This document shows positions 9,711 through 19,216 of a DNA stretch of 49,747 nt, piece after piece. Below the pieces are notes generated by a model. The model worked only from the letters and a program-made list of their open reading frames with translations. It made no database searches and had not been told where the DNA came from. The stretch's first letter is position 1. Each line of letters starts with the position of its first letter. The DNA lies in assembly GCA_021777105.1 (NCBI GenBank), contig JAIQZQ010000096.1, forward strand, positions 1 through 49,747, in the 5' to 3' direction. The DNA is from Candidatus Anammoxibacter sp. (GTDB lineage Bacteria; Planctomycetota; Brocadiia; Brocadiales; Anammoxibacteraceae). The position numbers were made by a program, and so were the translations under genes.

Positions 9711-11206
9711 GGGTCGATAGGTGTTTTTGTGGGTAAAAAAACGCAAAAAGTATAAAGAGAAAATAAAAGCATGGGCAAATTATAATTTTCCTCACCACCA
9801 TCCACCACTGTTGTGTGATGGCGGACGGTAGCAAGGAAAATTATAATTTACCCCTGCTTTATAAAAAAGGTTTATGAGCATCAAAACTCCAGATTAGATA
9901 AGATATAAGCGACAAAACCATATCAATATCTAACAGGAGGACAATGATGCTCATAATAGAAAGAATACTTAATGAATGTTATAGATTCAAGAGTTTTGTA
10001 TACCGAAATTCACGCATTGAAAGAGTGAAAGATAAATTTCGGATAGTAGTAAATATAATACCCCGTAAAAACAGCCAAGGCAAATGTTCAAAATGTTTTC
10101 GTAAAGGGCCGACATATGATCACCAAGACGAGCGCAGATTTTCTTTTGTTCCATTATGGGGAATACCTGTCGTGTTTTGTTATAAACCCCGAAGGATAGA
10201 TTGCAGTTGCGGAGTAAAAATTGAATTTATGCCATGGACGAAAGGTAATAGTCATTTAACCAATGCATATAAGATATTTTTATCATCCTGGGCCAAGCGA
10301 TTATCCTGGAAAGAGACAGGGCAAATATTTTCTGTATCATGGGATACTGTAATGTCGTCAGTAGAGTATGTAGTGTCTTACGGCCTGTCAAATCGTTGTT
10401 TATCAAGGATAGAGACCCTAGGGATTGATGAGATTCAGTATCGCACAGGCAAGAAATATTTGACATTAGTTTACCAAATAGATGAATATTGCAAAAGGTT
10501 AATCTGGATAGGGGAAGAGCATAAAGCGAAGACGTTATTCAAGTTTTTTAAGATGTTTGGAGAAGAACGAACCTCACAACTCACTGCAATATGTAGTGAC
10601 ATGTGGAAAGCATATCGCAAAGTGATAGTGAAAAAAGCCCCAAATGCAATACATGTACTTGATAGATTCCACATAATGAAACATTTCAATGAAGCAATTG
10701 ATGAGAGTCGGCGTCAGGAGATGAAGAAGTTAAAAGAAAAAGGTTATGATTTAATACTAAAAGGTTCTCGTTGGATATTATTGAAGAAGGCAAAGAACCT
10801 AACAGAAAATCAAATATCGAAATTGAGTGTAATTTTAAAACATAACTTGCAAACGGTGAGATGTTATTTGTTAAGGGAATCGTTTCAACGTTTTTGGGAA
10901 TACAAATCTATATACTGGGCAAGACTTTTTTTGAAACGTTGGACCACTATAGCGATGCGATCAAAGATAGAACCAATTAAAAAAGTAGCGAAGATGTTAA
11001 GGCGGCATGAAGACGTAATTTTAAACTGGTTTAAGATGAAAAACCGTGTTTCAAACGGTATAGTTGAAGGCTTTAATAATAAAGCAAAACTTACTATAAG
11101 AAAATCATATGGTTTTAAGTCCTTTAAAGTCGCGGAACTCGCCTTATATCATGTACTTGGCAATTTGCCGGAGCCGGAATTAACCCACAGATTTACCTGA
11201 CGAGGC
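9711..11206 (+). mobile_element. Complete ISL3-family insertion sequence (1,496 bp)
   Basis: Both flanks carry GTTTTTAT (9703-9710 and 11207-11214), an 8-bp target duplication as expected for ISL3. The ends are imperfect inverted repeats agreeing at 18 of the first 27 bases, with a shared GTGGGT block near positions 19-24. A single transposase gene fills the right part, its stop lying inside the right repeat. Left of it an inverted repeat (AAATTATAATTTTCC at about 9778-9792 and its inverse at 9836-9850) could fold into a hairpin that blocks incoming transcription. The clean duplication and intact transposase suggest a recent insertion. Confidence 0.92.
9947..11200 (+). CDS. ISL3-family transposase
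   Basis: A 417-residue DDE transposase. An N-terminal zinc-finger part has paired cysteines (CSKCFRKG, then DCSCG), followed by a helix-turn-helix region and the catalytic domain with Asp in LGIDEIQYR, Asp in CSDMWKAY, and Glu in GIVEGFNNKAKLTIRKSYG. The C-terminal signature YGFKSF is typical. Of two adjacent ATG codons I chose 9947, 6 bases after a perfect AGGAGG (9935-9940); 9944 would be only 3 bases away. It is transcribed against the interrupted glgP. Confidence 0.93.
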   Translation: MLIIERILNECYRFKSFVYRNSRIERVKDKFRIVVNIIPRKNSQGKCSKCFRKGPTYDHQDERRFSFVPLWGIPVVFCYKPRRIDCSCGVKIEFMPWTKGNSHLTNAYKIFLSSWAKRLSWKETGQIFSVSWDTVMSSVEYVVSYGLSNRCLSRIETLGIDEIQYRTGKKYLTLVYQIDEYCKRLIWIGEEHKAKTLFKFFKMFGEERTSQLTAICSDMWKAYRKVIVKKAPNAIHVLDRFHIMKHFNEAIDESRRQEMKKLKEKGYDLILKGSRWILLKKAKNLTENQISKLSVILKHNLQTVRCYLLRESFQRFWEYKSIYWARLFLKRWTTIAMRSKIEPIKKVAKMLRRHEDVILNWFKMKNRVSNGIVEGFNNKAKLTIRKSYGFKSFKVAELALYHVLGNLPEPELTHRFT

Positions 11207-12186
11207 GTTTTTATAACCATTCTTGAAACGTCTTATTATATCCTGCAAAGTCGCGGCAACAAAAAAATACTCCTGTTTCAACCTCAACTCTTTTCCCTGT
11301 AAAACATCATCAGAAGGGTAAAGAAGTTTTGAAATTGTTTCAGATTTTACTTTATCTGAGACAGCTTTTTCATAATCACCGTGTTTAAAATTGGCAAAAT
11401 CCAATTCCCTGGTTGATTTTGCGGACCAAAGCCGCATATTAATAACCACACTATTATTATAGCCCGGCACAGGTATATCGTAAGCCAGGGCCATTATGTC
11501 ATGTGTCTCAACCCAATTTTGTTTTTGAGAGTTATTGTCGCTACTTTCAACTTTTCCATAAAACTTTACAGGATATAAATGTTCAGGCCGTTCTATCTCC
11601 CATGGATACCCTACACGCAACCAGTTATCGATTGTCTCCACTTGGCGGCCGTTAACAATTTTCTGAGTAAATATACCGTATTCATATCTCATCCCATACC
11701 CATATGCAGGCAAGCCAAGTGTCGCCATTGAGTCCAAAAAACAGGCGGCCAGTCGCCCTAAGCCGCCATTGCCCAGTCCCGCCTCTATTTCAACTTCTTC
11801 AAGCTCTTCAAGGTTGTGTCCAAGTTCGCGTAAAGCTTTATAGGCATCATCATACAAATCCAGGTTAATTAGCGCGTTTCCAAGCGCCCTTCCAATCAAA
11901 AATTCTATTGAAAGATAATATATCCGTTTAACGTCTTTATTGTGATATGTTTGTTGTGATTTTAACCACTTTTTAATCAGTTTATCCCGCACGGCATAGG
12001 CAATACTCTTATAGTAATCAAGGTTATTTGCGGAATAATTATCTTTTGCCAGTGAAGTTTCTAAATGGTTGGTAAATGACTGTTTTATTGATTCGACAAA
12101 CGATTTGCCGGACTTTATTTCAGTTGGTTTTAATTTTTTCAGAGAAGATCTTCGTTTTGCCATAACATTCTAACCTTGTATATTAA

Positions 12187-12211
12187 GGGTTCGGAAAGAA
12201 ATAATTTTATA
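12187..12211. repeat. Solo end of MITE-like family 1
   Basis: GGGTTCGGAAAGAAATAA preceded by TTAA matches the left end of the complete copies at 5847 and 26081. No matching right end is found nearby, so it is a relic. It lies 24 bases upstream of the glgP start. Confidence 0.6.
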
Positions 12212-12345
12212 TTAATATTCATATTTAATCTGGAATTATAACCCAAAAATTGACAAGGAACATATCAAAAAATTTGAGCAACCAGAGAGCCTTAAAATTA
12301 TATGATGGGGCTTAAAATGTAAATATCTCTCAAACGCCACGACGC

Positions 12346-12713
12346 GAGGACGCGCCAAATGTCATTGAAATAAGGTTTATTTTCAGCGTATCGTTTAGTT
12401 GCGCCCCCTCAGGGCGCGTATTTTTTTCTAACCTTAGACCAGGGGTTAAAACCCCTGGCTATTGTAGTTTTAGCCTTTCAGGCTAATATAAGGAATTCTT
12501 TTAGCCCCCCCCCGGGCATAATTCTCACTAGAGCAGGCAAGCTGCTCAGTGTTCATTTAAAGCTCTGAAAGAGCGTTATTATAATAGCCATGGGTTTTTA
12601 ACCCATGGATCTAAATAGACACAAAAAAAACGCCCTGAAAGGGCGGCACAACGTTTACAGGGGTGCTGCTAATTTCACGAAAAACCTTATTTCAATGACA
12701 TTGAGGACGCGCC
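12346..12713. repeat. 346-bp inverted-repeat element with 11-bp flanking duplication
   Basis: AAACCTTATTTCAATGACAT near 12682-12701 is the exact inverse of the sequence at about 12358-12378, giving roughly 21-bp terminal inverted repeats. Immediately outside, GAGGACGCGCC occurs in direct orientation on both sides (12346-12356 and 12703-12713), as expected for a target duplication. Inside are nested palindromes: CCAGGGGTTAAAACCCCTGG (12439-12458), a copy of the 26-bp covarying palindrome (12526-12551), a CCATGGGT palindrome (12588-12608) and CGCCCTGAAAGGGCG (from 12631). There is no reading frame. It fills most of the gap between glgP and clpB. Confidence 0.65.
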
Positions 12714-12786
12714 TACATTACATTTTGGATACGAATATTGATAGGCATTAACGCATGAACAGTATTGAGACAAACAGCGGGATCAA

Positions 12787-14937
12787 TCAGCTCTTAGAGA
12801 GGGTAATTTTCGAGCCGTCATATTCAATATTTACACAATCGCCTTCGCCAACCTTGTTTTCGATAATTTGCAACGATAATTCATCAAGGAGCTTGTTTTG
12901 AATAAGCCGTTTTAAAGGGCGCGCTCCATACGCTTCATCAAAGCCCGCATCCGCCAGATATTTTGCGGCGGATTTGCCGGTTTTTATTGTTATGCCTTTT
13001 TTTGCCAACCGTTGAGCTGTTAATTGCATTTGCAAGTCTACAATCGCCGCAACATCTTCCCGGGAAAGGCATTGGAATATAATTATGTCGTCAACCCTGT
13101 TAAGGAATTCCGGCGGGAACGAGCAGCGCAGGATATCGTTTACAACCTCTTCCCGCTTTCCCATATCATGCGCAAGTTGCGCTATCTCCATGCCGGCAAG
13201 GTTTGACGTCATAATAATCACAGTGTTTTGAAAATTAACAGTTCTGCCTTTTGCGTCCGTTAACCTGCCGTCATCCAGGATTTGCAACATAATGTTAAAA
13301 ACTTCAGGATGCGCTTTTTCCATCTCGTCAAACAGGATCACGGTATAAGGACGCCTCCTGACAGCCTCGGTCAATTGACCGCCCTCTTCATGCCCAACAT
13401 AACCCGGAGGGGCGCCGACTAAACGGGCGACTGAATGCTTCTCGGAATATTCGCTCATATCTATCCTTGTAATCATCTTCTCGTCATTAAAAAGAAACTG
13501 GGCTAAGGCTTTTGCCAGCTCGGTTTTGCCTACCCCGGTTGGACCGAGGAAGATAAAAGAGCCTATGGGCCGCCCCTCTTCATTGATACCCACCCTGCTT
13601 CTGCGCACGGCATTGGACACCGCTTTTATAGCCTGTTTCTGCCCCACAACTCTTGCGGCCAGCGCATCTTCCATGTTTACAAGTTTTTTACTCTCCTCCA
13701 TTAGCATTCTTGACACAGGGATGCCCGTCCACCTTGACACCACCAGAGCTATATCATCTTCCGTCACCTCTTCCTTTAGAACATGCTTCTCTTTACGCGC
13801 TTCGCCAAGATTCTCTTCGGCTATTTCAACCTTTTTCTCAAGTTCAGGTATTTCGCCATAGATTATCTTTGCCGCTCTTTGCAGTCCGCCGGCCCGTTCA
13901 GCCTGTATGGAGTCCTCTTTTAACCTGCCAAGCTCTTTGCTTAAATCTTTTATTTCATTAAGAAACTTCTTTTCATTGCGCCATTGAAGCTCAAGCTTGT
14001 TATTTGACTCATTAATTTCAACAAGCTCTTTCTCAATGTTAAAGAACCTCTCTTTTGGCATTTTATCCTTCTCTTTTTTAAGAGCTTCCCTCTCTATTTC
14101 CAATTGACGGCGTTTTCTGTGAAACCTGTCAATTTCAGTCGGTTTGCTGTCAATCTCAATCTTTATGGATGAGGCGGCTTCATCCATAAGGTCGATTGCC
14201 TTGTCCGGCAGAAACCGGTCGGAAATATAACGGACGGAAAGATTAACCGCGGCCACAACAGCATTGTCCCTGATCCGTATGCCGTGATGCGCCTCGTATT
14301 TTTCCTTAATCCCGCGAAGTATTGATATAGCGTCCTTAATAGAAGGCTCCTCAACCATGACCGGCTGAAACCGTCTCTCCAGGGCGGCATCTTTTTCCAC
14401 ATATTTCCGGTATTCTTTTAATGTTGTGGCCCCAATAGCGCGCAATTTGCCCCTGGCCAGCGCGGGTTTTAAAAGGTTGCCGGCGTCAACCGAGCCTTCC
14501 CCTGCCCCGGCGCCCACAATAGTGTGCAGTTCATCTATAAAAAGAATTATTTGACCGGCGGATGACTCGGCCTCTTTAATCAAAGCCTTAAAACGGTCTT
14601 CAAACTCCCCCCTATATTTTGATCCGGCAAGCATTGCGCCTATATCTAAAGATAGAAGTTTTTTGTTTTTTAATGTATCGGGCACATCTTCATCAACAAT
14701 TTTTTTTGAAAGCCCTTCAACTATAGCCGTCTTGCCCGCGCCGGGCTCGCCAACCAGAACAGGGTTGTTCTTGGTTCGGCGTGAAAGTATTTGCATTATG
14801 CGGCGTATCTCGTCATCACGGCCAATTACAGGATCTAAATCGCCGGCTTTTGCCTTTTGTGTAAAATCATGGGTATATTTTTCAAGCGCCTGTTCCTGAA
14901 TTGGTTCAGGTGGGGAGGTTGTGTTATTGGTGTCCAT
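12787..14937 (-). CDS. clpB: ClpB-type disaggregase lacking the N-terminal domain
   Basis: ClpB threads aggregated proteins through a hexameric ring, working with DnaK. This 716-residue protein has both AAA+ modules (Walker A GEPGAGKTA near 62 and GPTGVGKTE near 470; Walker B LFIDELH and LFDEMEKAH) and the middle coiled coil (about 265-395, rich in Lys/Glu), which separates ClpB from ClpA and ClpC. The usual N-terminal substrate domain of about 150 residues is missing: the start leads through a short Pro/Gln/Glu-rich stretch straight into EKYTHDFTQKAKAGDLDPVIGR. No Clp_N sequence lies in the 500 bases upstream. Short ClpB made from an internal start is known elsewhere, but here only the short form is encoded. 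The ribosome-binding site is weak. Confidence 0.92.
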   Translation of the reverse strand: MDTNNTTSPPEPIQEQALEKYTHDFTQKAKAGDLDPVIGRDDEIRRIMQILSRRTKNNPVLVGEPGAGKTAIVEGLSKKIVDEDVPDTLKNKKLLSLDIGAMLAGSKYRGEFEDRFKALIKEAESSAGQIILFIDELHTIVGAGAGEGSVDAGNLLKPALARGKLRAIGATTLKEYRKYVEKDAALERRFQPVMVEEPSIKDAISILRGIKEKYEAHHGIRIRDNAVVAAVNLSVRYISDRFLPDKAIDLMDEAASSIKIEIDSKPTEIDRFHRKRRQLEIEREALKKEKDKMPKERFFNIEKELVEINESNNKLELQWRNEKKFLNEIKDLSKELGRLKEDSIQAERAGGLQRAAKIIYGEIPELEKKVEIAEENLGEARKEKHVLKEEVTEDDIALVVSRWTGIPVSRMLMEESKKLVNMEDALAARVVGQKQAIKAVSNAVRRSRVGINEEGRPIGSFIFLGPTGVGKTELAKALAQFLFNDEKMITRIDMSEYSEKHSVARLVGAPPGYVGHEEGGQLTEAVRRRPYTVILFDEMEKAHPEVFNIMLQILDDGRLTDAKGRTVNFQNTVIIMTSNLAGMEIAQLAHDMGKREEVVNDILRCSFPPEFLNRVDDIIIFQCLSREDVAAIVDLQMQLTAQRLAKKGITIKTGKSAAKYLADAGFDEAYGARPLKRLIQNKLLDELSLQIIENKVGEGDCVNIEYDGSKITLSKS

Positions 14938-15030
14938 GTAAGAGCCTTTTTTTGAACTTTTTATTTTCCGGTTTATCCGAGGTAGGCCAGTATACCATAC
15001 TGAGAGCTAACAATTATAAGAAAATTAATA

Positions 15031-15237
15031 CCTAAATTGAGAGATTCTTATCACCTTCCCCTGACCCCTCCCATCAAGGGAGGGGAAATAAACGGTATAT
15101 ATTAATTACAATACAGCGCCCATTATGCGAAACTTATTAACTTTACGATTAGCGCCTAAACGAACTGAAAAAAACAAATCCCCCTCCCCTTAGTGGGATG
15201 GGTTAGGGGAGGGGGTATTTAAAACCGCTCAATTTAG
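15031..15237. repeat. MITE-like element family 2, copy 1 (207 bp)
   Basis: Begins CCTAAATTGAG and ends CTCAATTTAGG; inside each end sit CCCCTCCC/GGGAGGGG hairpins. Both sides are flanked by TAATA, a possible 5-bp target duplication. The interior, inverted, matches the copy at 18887-19093 (for example ATATATACC and GCGCTAAT). It lies between clpB and the hybrid kinase gene, pointing opposite to the second copy. Confidence 0.7.
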
Positions 15238-15438
15238 GTAATAGATATGCGCGGTTTTTAACATTAACACGGTTAAAGCGCTCCATATTCATAGCTTCAG
15301 AGTTTAGTTGCATGCAGAGTTTTATATTGGCATACAGTCAATTTTCTATGTAAAATTATTAATGTAAAATTGTCGGAGTTCCGTAAGCGTCTTACGAATA
15401 CTGACGCATTTTAAATAAAAATGTAAAAGGACATAAAC

Positions 15439-18400
15439 ATGATCAATTGGTTTAAGAACCTCAAAGTTAAAAATAAAATCTTTTTGGGCAATGCCGTTGT
15501 CGTTTCTTTACTGGTCTTTTTCGCCGTTACTATCTATTATTCCATAAACCACCTTCTTGAAACTTCCGAATGGGTAACGCATACAGAGGAGGTGATTAGC
15601 CGGGGGAATGAGTTGATGGTAGAGCTTTTAAATATGGAAACCGGAAAAAGAGGATTTCTTATTACCGGGAAACAGAACTTTCTGGAACCGTACGAAAAAG
15701 CGCGCAACACATTCAAAAGTAAACTTGACAAAACATTGGATTTGGTTTCAGACAATCCAACGCAGGTGCAAAATCTTAAAAAAATAGAAATTTTGAAGAA
15801 CAGATGGTTAAACGAAGCCGCAAAAAAAGAGATAGCTTTACGGGAACAAGCCACAGAAGGCTCGGCATATTTTGAAGACCTCCAGGACATTTTGGAGCTG
15901 GGAGAGGGAAAGGGCATACTGGACAGAATTCGTGTTAAACTGGATAAATTGCGGCTCATATTTGCAAATGTTGATAACCAGCAAGGCCTGTTGCTGACCA
16001 TGTCTATTGCCAAGGATATAGTTGATCAGGAAACAGGCCAACGTGGATTTTTAATAACCGGCAAAGACGAGTTCCTTGAGCCATACAACAACGGGGCCGA
16101 ATCTCTTAAGGAGAACCTAAAGAGATTGAGAGAGTTAATAAACCCAGAGTCAATTGATAATAATTCACTGAATAATAGCTTTGATGAGCTGGTAAGTTTA
16201 ACAAGGGAGTGGCAAATAAAAGCCGCAGAACCGGAAATAGCGCATAGACGCAAGATAAACAAAAATAAACTAACCATTAAGAATGTAAACGAGCTTATAG
16301 AAAAAGAGACCGGAAAAAATATAATGGACGAATTACGGGTTCATATTAACAATTTTATTGCTATTGAAGAAGAGGCGCGTCAACCGTTACAGCGCGAAAT
16401 TCCGTTCTTTTGGTTATCGTAGGATCAGGAATAGGCATTTTAATTATTTTTAGTCTGGGTTGGGCAGTATCAAGTTCGATTAGCAAACCTTTGAGGAGGT
16501 TCATAAAACTGGCAAATGCTATAGCAAAAGGAGATATGAATAAAAGGCTTGATATTGCTTCGGATGATGAGATAGGCGAGTTGGCTGAAGCATTTAAAGA
16601 GATGGCAACAGGACTTGAAGCCTCCAAGAGTTCTCTGGAAGAACAAAATTGGCTGCAGTCCAATTTAAATGAAGTCTCAAGTAAAGCTCAGGATGCAATG
16701 AAACTGGAAGATATTACTGAAGTGGTCATTCGCATGCTTTGTCCCTTGTTAGGGGCGCCGGCCGGAGCTATATATATTACAGAAGGAGCGTCTATAGAAA
16801 AAGAAGGTGAAGAAGAAGGACTTTCTTTAGCTCTATACAGTTCCTATGGATTTAAACCCGCCGTAGGCTCTCAAGTCCGTTTTAAATTTGGGGAAGGCAT
16901 TGTTGGTCAATGCGCATTGGAAAAGAAACAAATTTTCTTAAATTTAAAGTCGCCGGAGCAAACTATAACAAATGCCGGCGCCGGCATAAAAGAGCCTTCT
17001 TATTTAATGTTGACTCCTATTGTTTTTGAGCAAAAACTTCTTGGCGTTATCCAAATTTTTACCTATAGCGAAATGTCAGACATAAAAAAATCTCTGGCAA
17101 GCCAGCTTGCCGGACAAATTGGCGGCATTATCAATAGCGCGAACTTCACACTAGGCATAGAGACGTTATTGGAACAGTCACGTCGATACAGAGCCAGGCT
17201 TGAAGAGAGCAAGCAAAACCTTGAAAATAAAGCCATCGAGTTGGAGGAAGCCAGCAGATATAAATCAGAATTTCTTGCGTCTATGAGCCACGAAATCCGC
17301 ACGCCTATGAACGCCATTATTGGGATGGCGGATCTTCTTTCAGAAACGAATCTTACTGAAGAGCAGCTGGGGTACGTCAACACTTACCGTTACGCCGGCG
17401 AGAATCTTCTTAACATAATAAACGACATACTTGATTTGTCCAAGATAGAATCGGGCCAACTGGAACTTGAAAAAACCGGTTTTGACCTTCAGGAACTGAT
17501 TGAGCGGACATCAGAAATAATGGCCATATCAGCCAATGCAAAGGGGATAGAATTGCTAAACCTCGTAACGGAAGACACTCCTCAATTACTTATTGGCGAT
17601 CCTACCCGTTTACGGCAGGTGATAATAAACCTTACGGGCAATGCCTTAAAGTTCACGGAAAAGGGCGAGGTGGTTATTGGAGTTGAAACCATAGAGGTTG
17701 CTAAAAATGACGCCGAGCTTCGTTTTTATGTAAAAGACACCGGAATAGGGATCCCAAAGGATAAGAGCCAATTTATTTTCGAAAGTTTTACCCAGGCAGA
17801 TTCTTCAACCACCAGAAAGTATGGGGGCACCGGCCTCGGCCTCTCTATTTGCAAGCTGATAGTGGAGCTGATGGGAGGAAAGATATGGGTAGAGAGCGAC
17901 GAAGGGAAAGGAAGCGTATTTTATTTTACGGCCAGGCTTGAGATTGATAAGAAAAGCGCGAAAACCCCTCAAACTGTTGTAGACATGAAAGGTCTGAAAG
18001 TATTAATAGTAGACGATAACGGGACGAACCGGATGATACTGAATAAAAGACTTTCCGGCTGGGGAAGCGAAACTAAAGAAGCTGTTGACGGTAAAAGCTG
18101 TTTAAACGAGCTTAAGGACGCAAGCAAGGTAGGCAGGCCATATGATCTTGTTTTACTGGATTACATGATGCCGGGAATGGATGGCCTGGAAGTGGCCGGG
18201 AAGATAAAAGGCGACGCCGGGATTAGCGCGCCCATAATAATGATTACGTCATCTCTTGGTTCGGCTTTTGGCAGAGAGCAGGCTAAAAAGATCGGGATAG
18301 ACGGTTATATGCATAAGCCGGTTAAACTGTCGGAACTTCAAAAAAATATCAATATCGTTTTAGGGAAAACTGAAGCGGCGGAAGAGAAAAAGGTTGTTGC

Positions 18401-18791
18401 GGCAGATAACGTATTTACGGATAAACCGAAAAAAATACTGTTGGTTGAAGATAACTGCGACAACCAAAATCTTATCCTTGCTTATCTAAAGAAAAGCGCT
18501 CATGGAATAAAAACAGCCGAGAATGGGCAGATAGCCGTGGACATGTTCAAGTCGGAGAGTTTCGACCTGGTTTTAATGGATATGCAGATGCCGGTGATGG
18601 ATGGTTGTACGGCGACAAAAAATATCCGGCAGTGGGAAAATGAAAAGGGATCAGAACCAACGCCAATCATTGCGCTTACCGCACACGCGCTAAAAGAGCA
18701 TGAGGAACAAAGTAAAGAAGCCGGTTGTAATGCGCACATCACAAAACCAATTAAAAAAGCGACACTGCTTGAAACTCTCCGCCGGTTTTAG
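15439..18791 (+). pseudogene. CHASE3 hybrid sensor histidine kinase, split by a frameshift
   Basis: Two overlapping frames together make one BarA-like kinase. The first (15439-16422) has a membrane helix (about 12-35) and two CHASE3 sensor repeats, each with ETGxRGFLITGK. Its frame should continue into the second membrane helix, but from about 16399 the match lies in another frame (VIVGSGIGILIIFSLGW, read from about 16398), which adds HAMP, GAF, HisKA (FLASMSHEIRTPMNA), HATPase (NLTGNALKF, GTGLGLSICK) and two receivers (LLDYMMPGMDG, LMDMQMPVMDG). Adding one A to the GAAATT run at 16396-16401 would join the frames. It is a real one-base loss or a sequencing error; I see no classical slippery heptamer. 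If real, sensor and kinase are uncoupled. Confidence 0.85.
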
Positions 18792-18886
18792 GGCTACCCG
18801 CGTCCAACCACACGCGAGTGTAAGGGCTGACTTTAGTCAGGGAGGCTAATTACTACCATACCCGCTTATTGAATAACATAATGTTA

Positions 18887-19093
18887 CATAAATTGAGCGA
18901 TTTTAAAATACCCCCTCCTCTACCCCCTCCCACAAAGGGGAGGGGAATTGGTTTTTTAAGGCATTTTGGTATAAAGCGCTAATTAAAAAGTCTCACCCAA
19001 TTGGCGGAATATTGAAATCAAATATATACCTTTAATTCCCCCTCCCTTGATGGGAGGGGTTAGGGGAGGGTGACAAGAATCGCTCAATATAGG
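18887..19093. repeat. MITE-like element family 2, copy 2 (207 bp)
   Basis: Begins CATAAATTGAGCG and ends CGCTCAATATAGG with CCCTCCC/GGGAGGGG blocks next to both ends, exactly the same length as the copy at 15031-15237 and in opposite orientation. It lies between the hybrid kinase and the PilT-like gene, so the kinase is bracketed by inverted copies. Confidence 0.7.
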
Positions 19094-19130
19094 CGCAAAA
19101 TATTTAAATCACCCAAAGGTAATTGTTAAC

Positions 19131-19185
19131 GGCACAGGCATCCTGCCTGTAATCAATTGAAACACAGGCAAGGATGCCTGTGCCA
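19131..19185. repeat. CACAGGCATCCTGCCTGT inverted repeat
   Basis: GCACAGGCATCCTGCCTGT and, about 25 bases on, ACAGGCAAGGATGCCTGTG form an inverted repeat downstream of the convergent PilT-like gene (ends at 19217). It may serve as a hairpin terminator for it, but no T-run follows. Confidence 0.4.
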
Positions 19186-19216
19186 CTATTTATATGGATT
19201 TTAAAATCGCCCAATT

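Larger units (their letters stand above)
8170..12163 (-). pseudogene. glgP: Glycogen phosphorylase, interrupted by an ISL3-family element
   Basis: Glycogen phosphorylase releases glucose-1-phosphate from alpha-1,4-glucan using pyridoxal phosphate. The N-terminal part (12163 down to 11207) carries YYLSIEFLIGR and GLGNGGLGRLAACF; the C-terminal part (9702 down to 8170) carries LNDTHPSIAIAELMR, KRIHEYKRQ and the cofactor lysine motif EASGTGNMKFALNG. Removing the insertion and one copy of the 8-bp duplication restores one frame across FKNGYKN / KPQFEELPDK and an 829-residue protein, the usual length. So the gene was intact until transposition. The C-terminal part is open into the element (to about 9834), but this would not make active enzyme. 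An AAGGT precedes the ATG at 12163. No other glg gene is in the window. Confidence 0.93.

Noticed and set aside
9703..9834. A 554-residue glycogen phosphorylase start inside the insertion sequence
   Set aside because: The open frame extends into the element by chance; the added residues are unlike the family and the true N-terminal part lies beyond the element.
13526..13961. Overlapping plus-strand frames within clpB
   Set aside because: They are shadows of the conserved ClpB frame, with low-complexity Ser/Pro/Leu content.
16396..16412. Programmed -1 frameshift joining the two kinase parts
   Set aside because: No X XXY YYZ heptamer, no clear downstream stimulatory structure, and one missing A explains the break.
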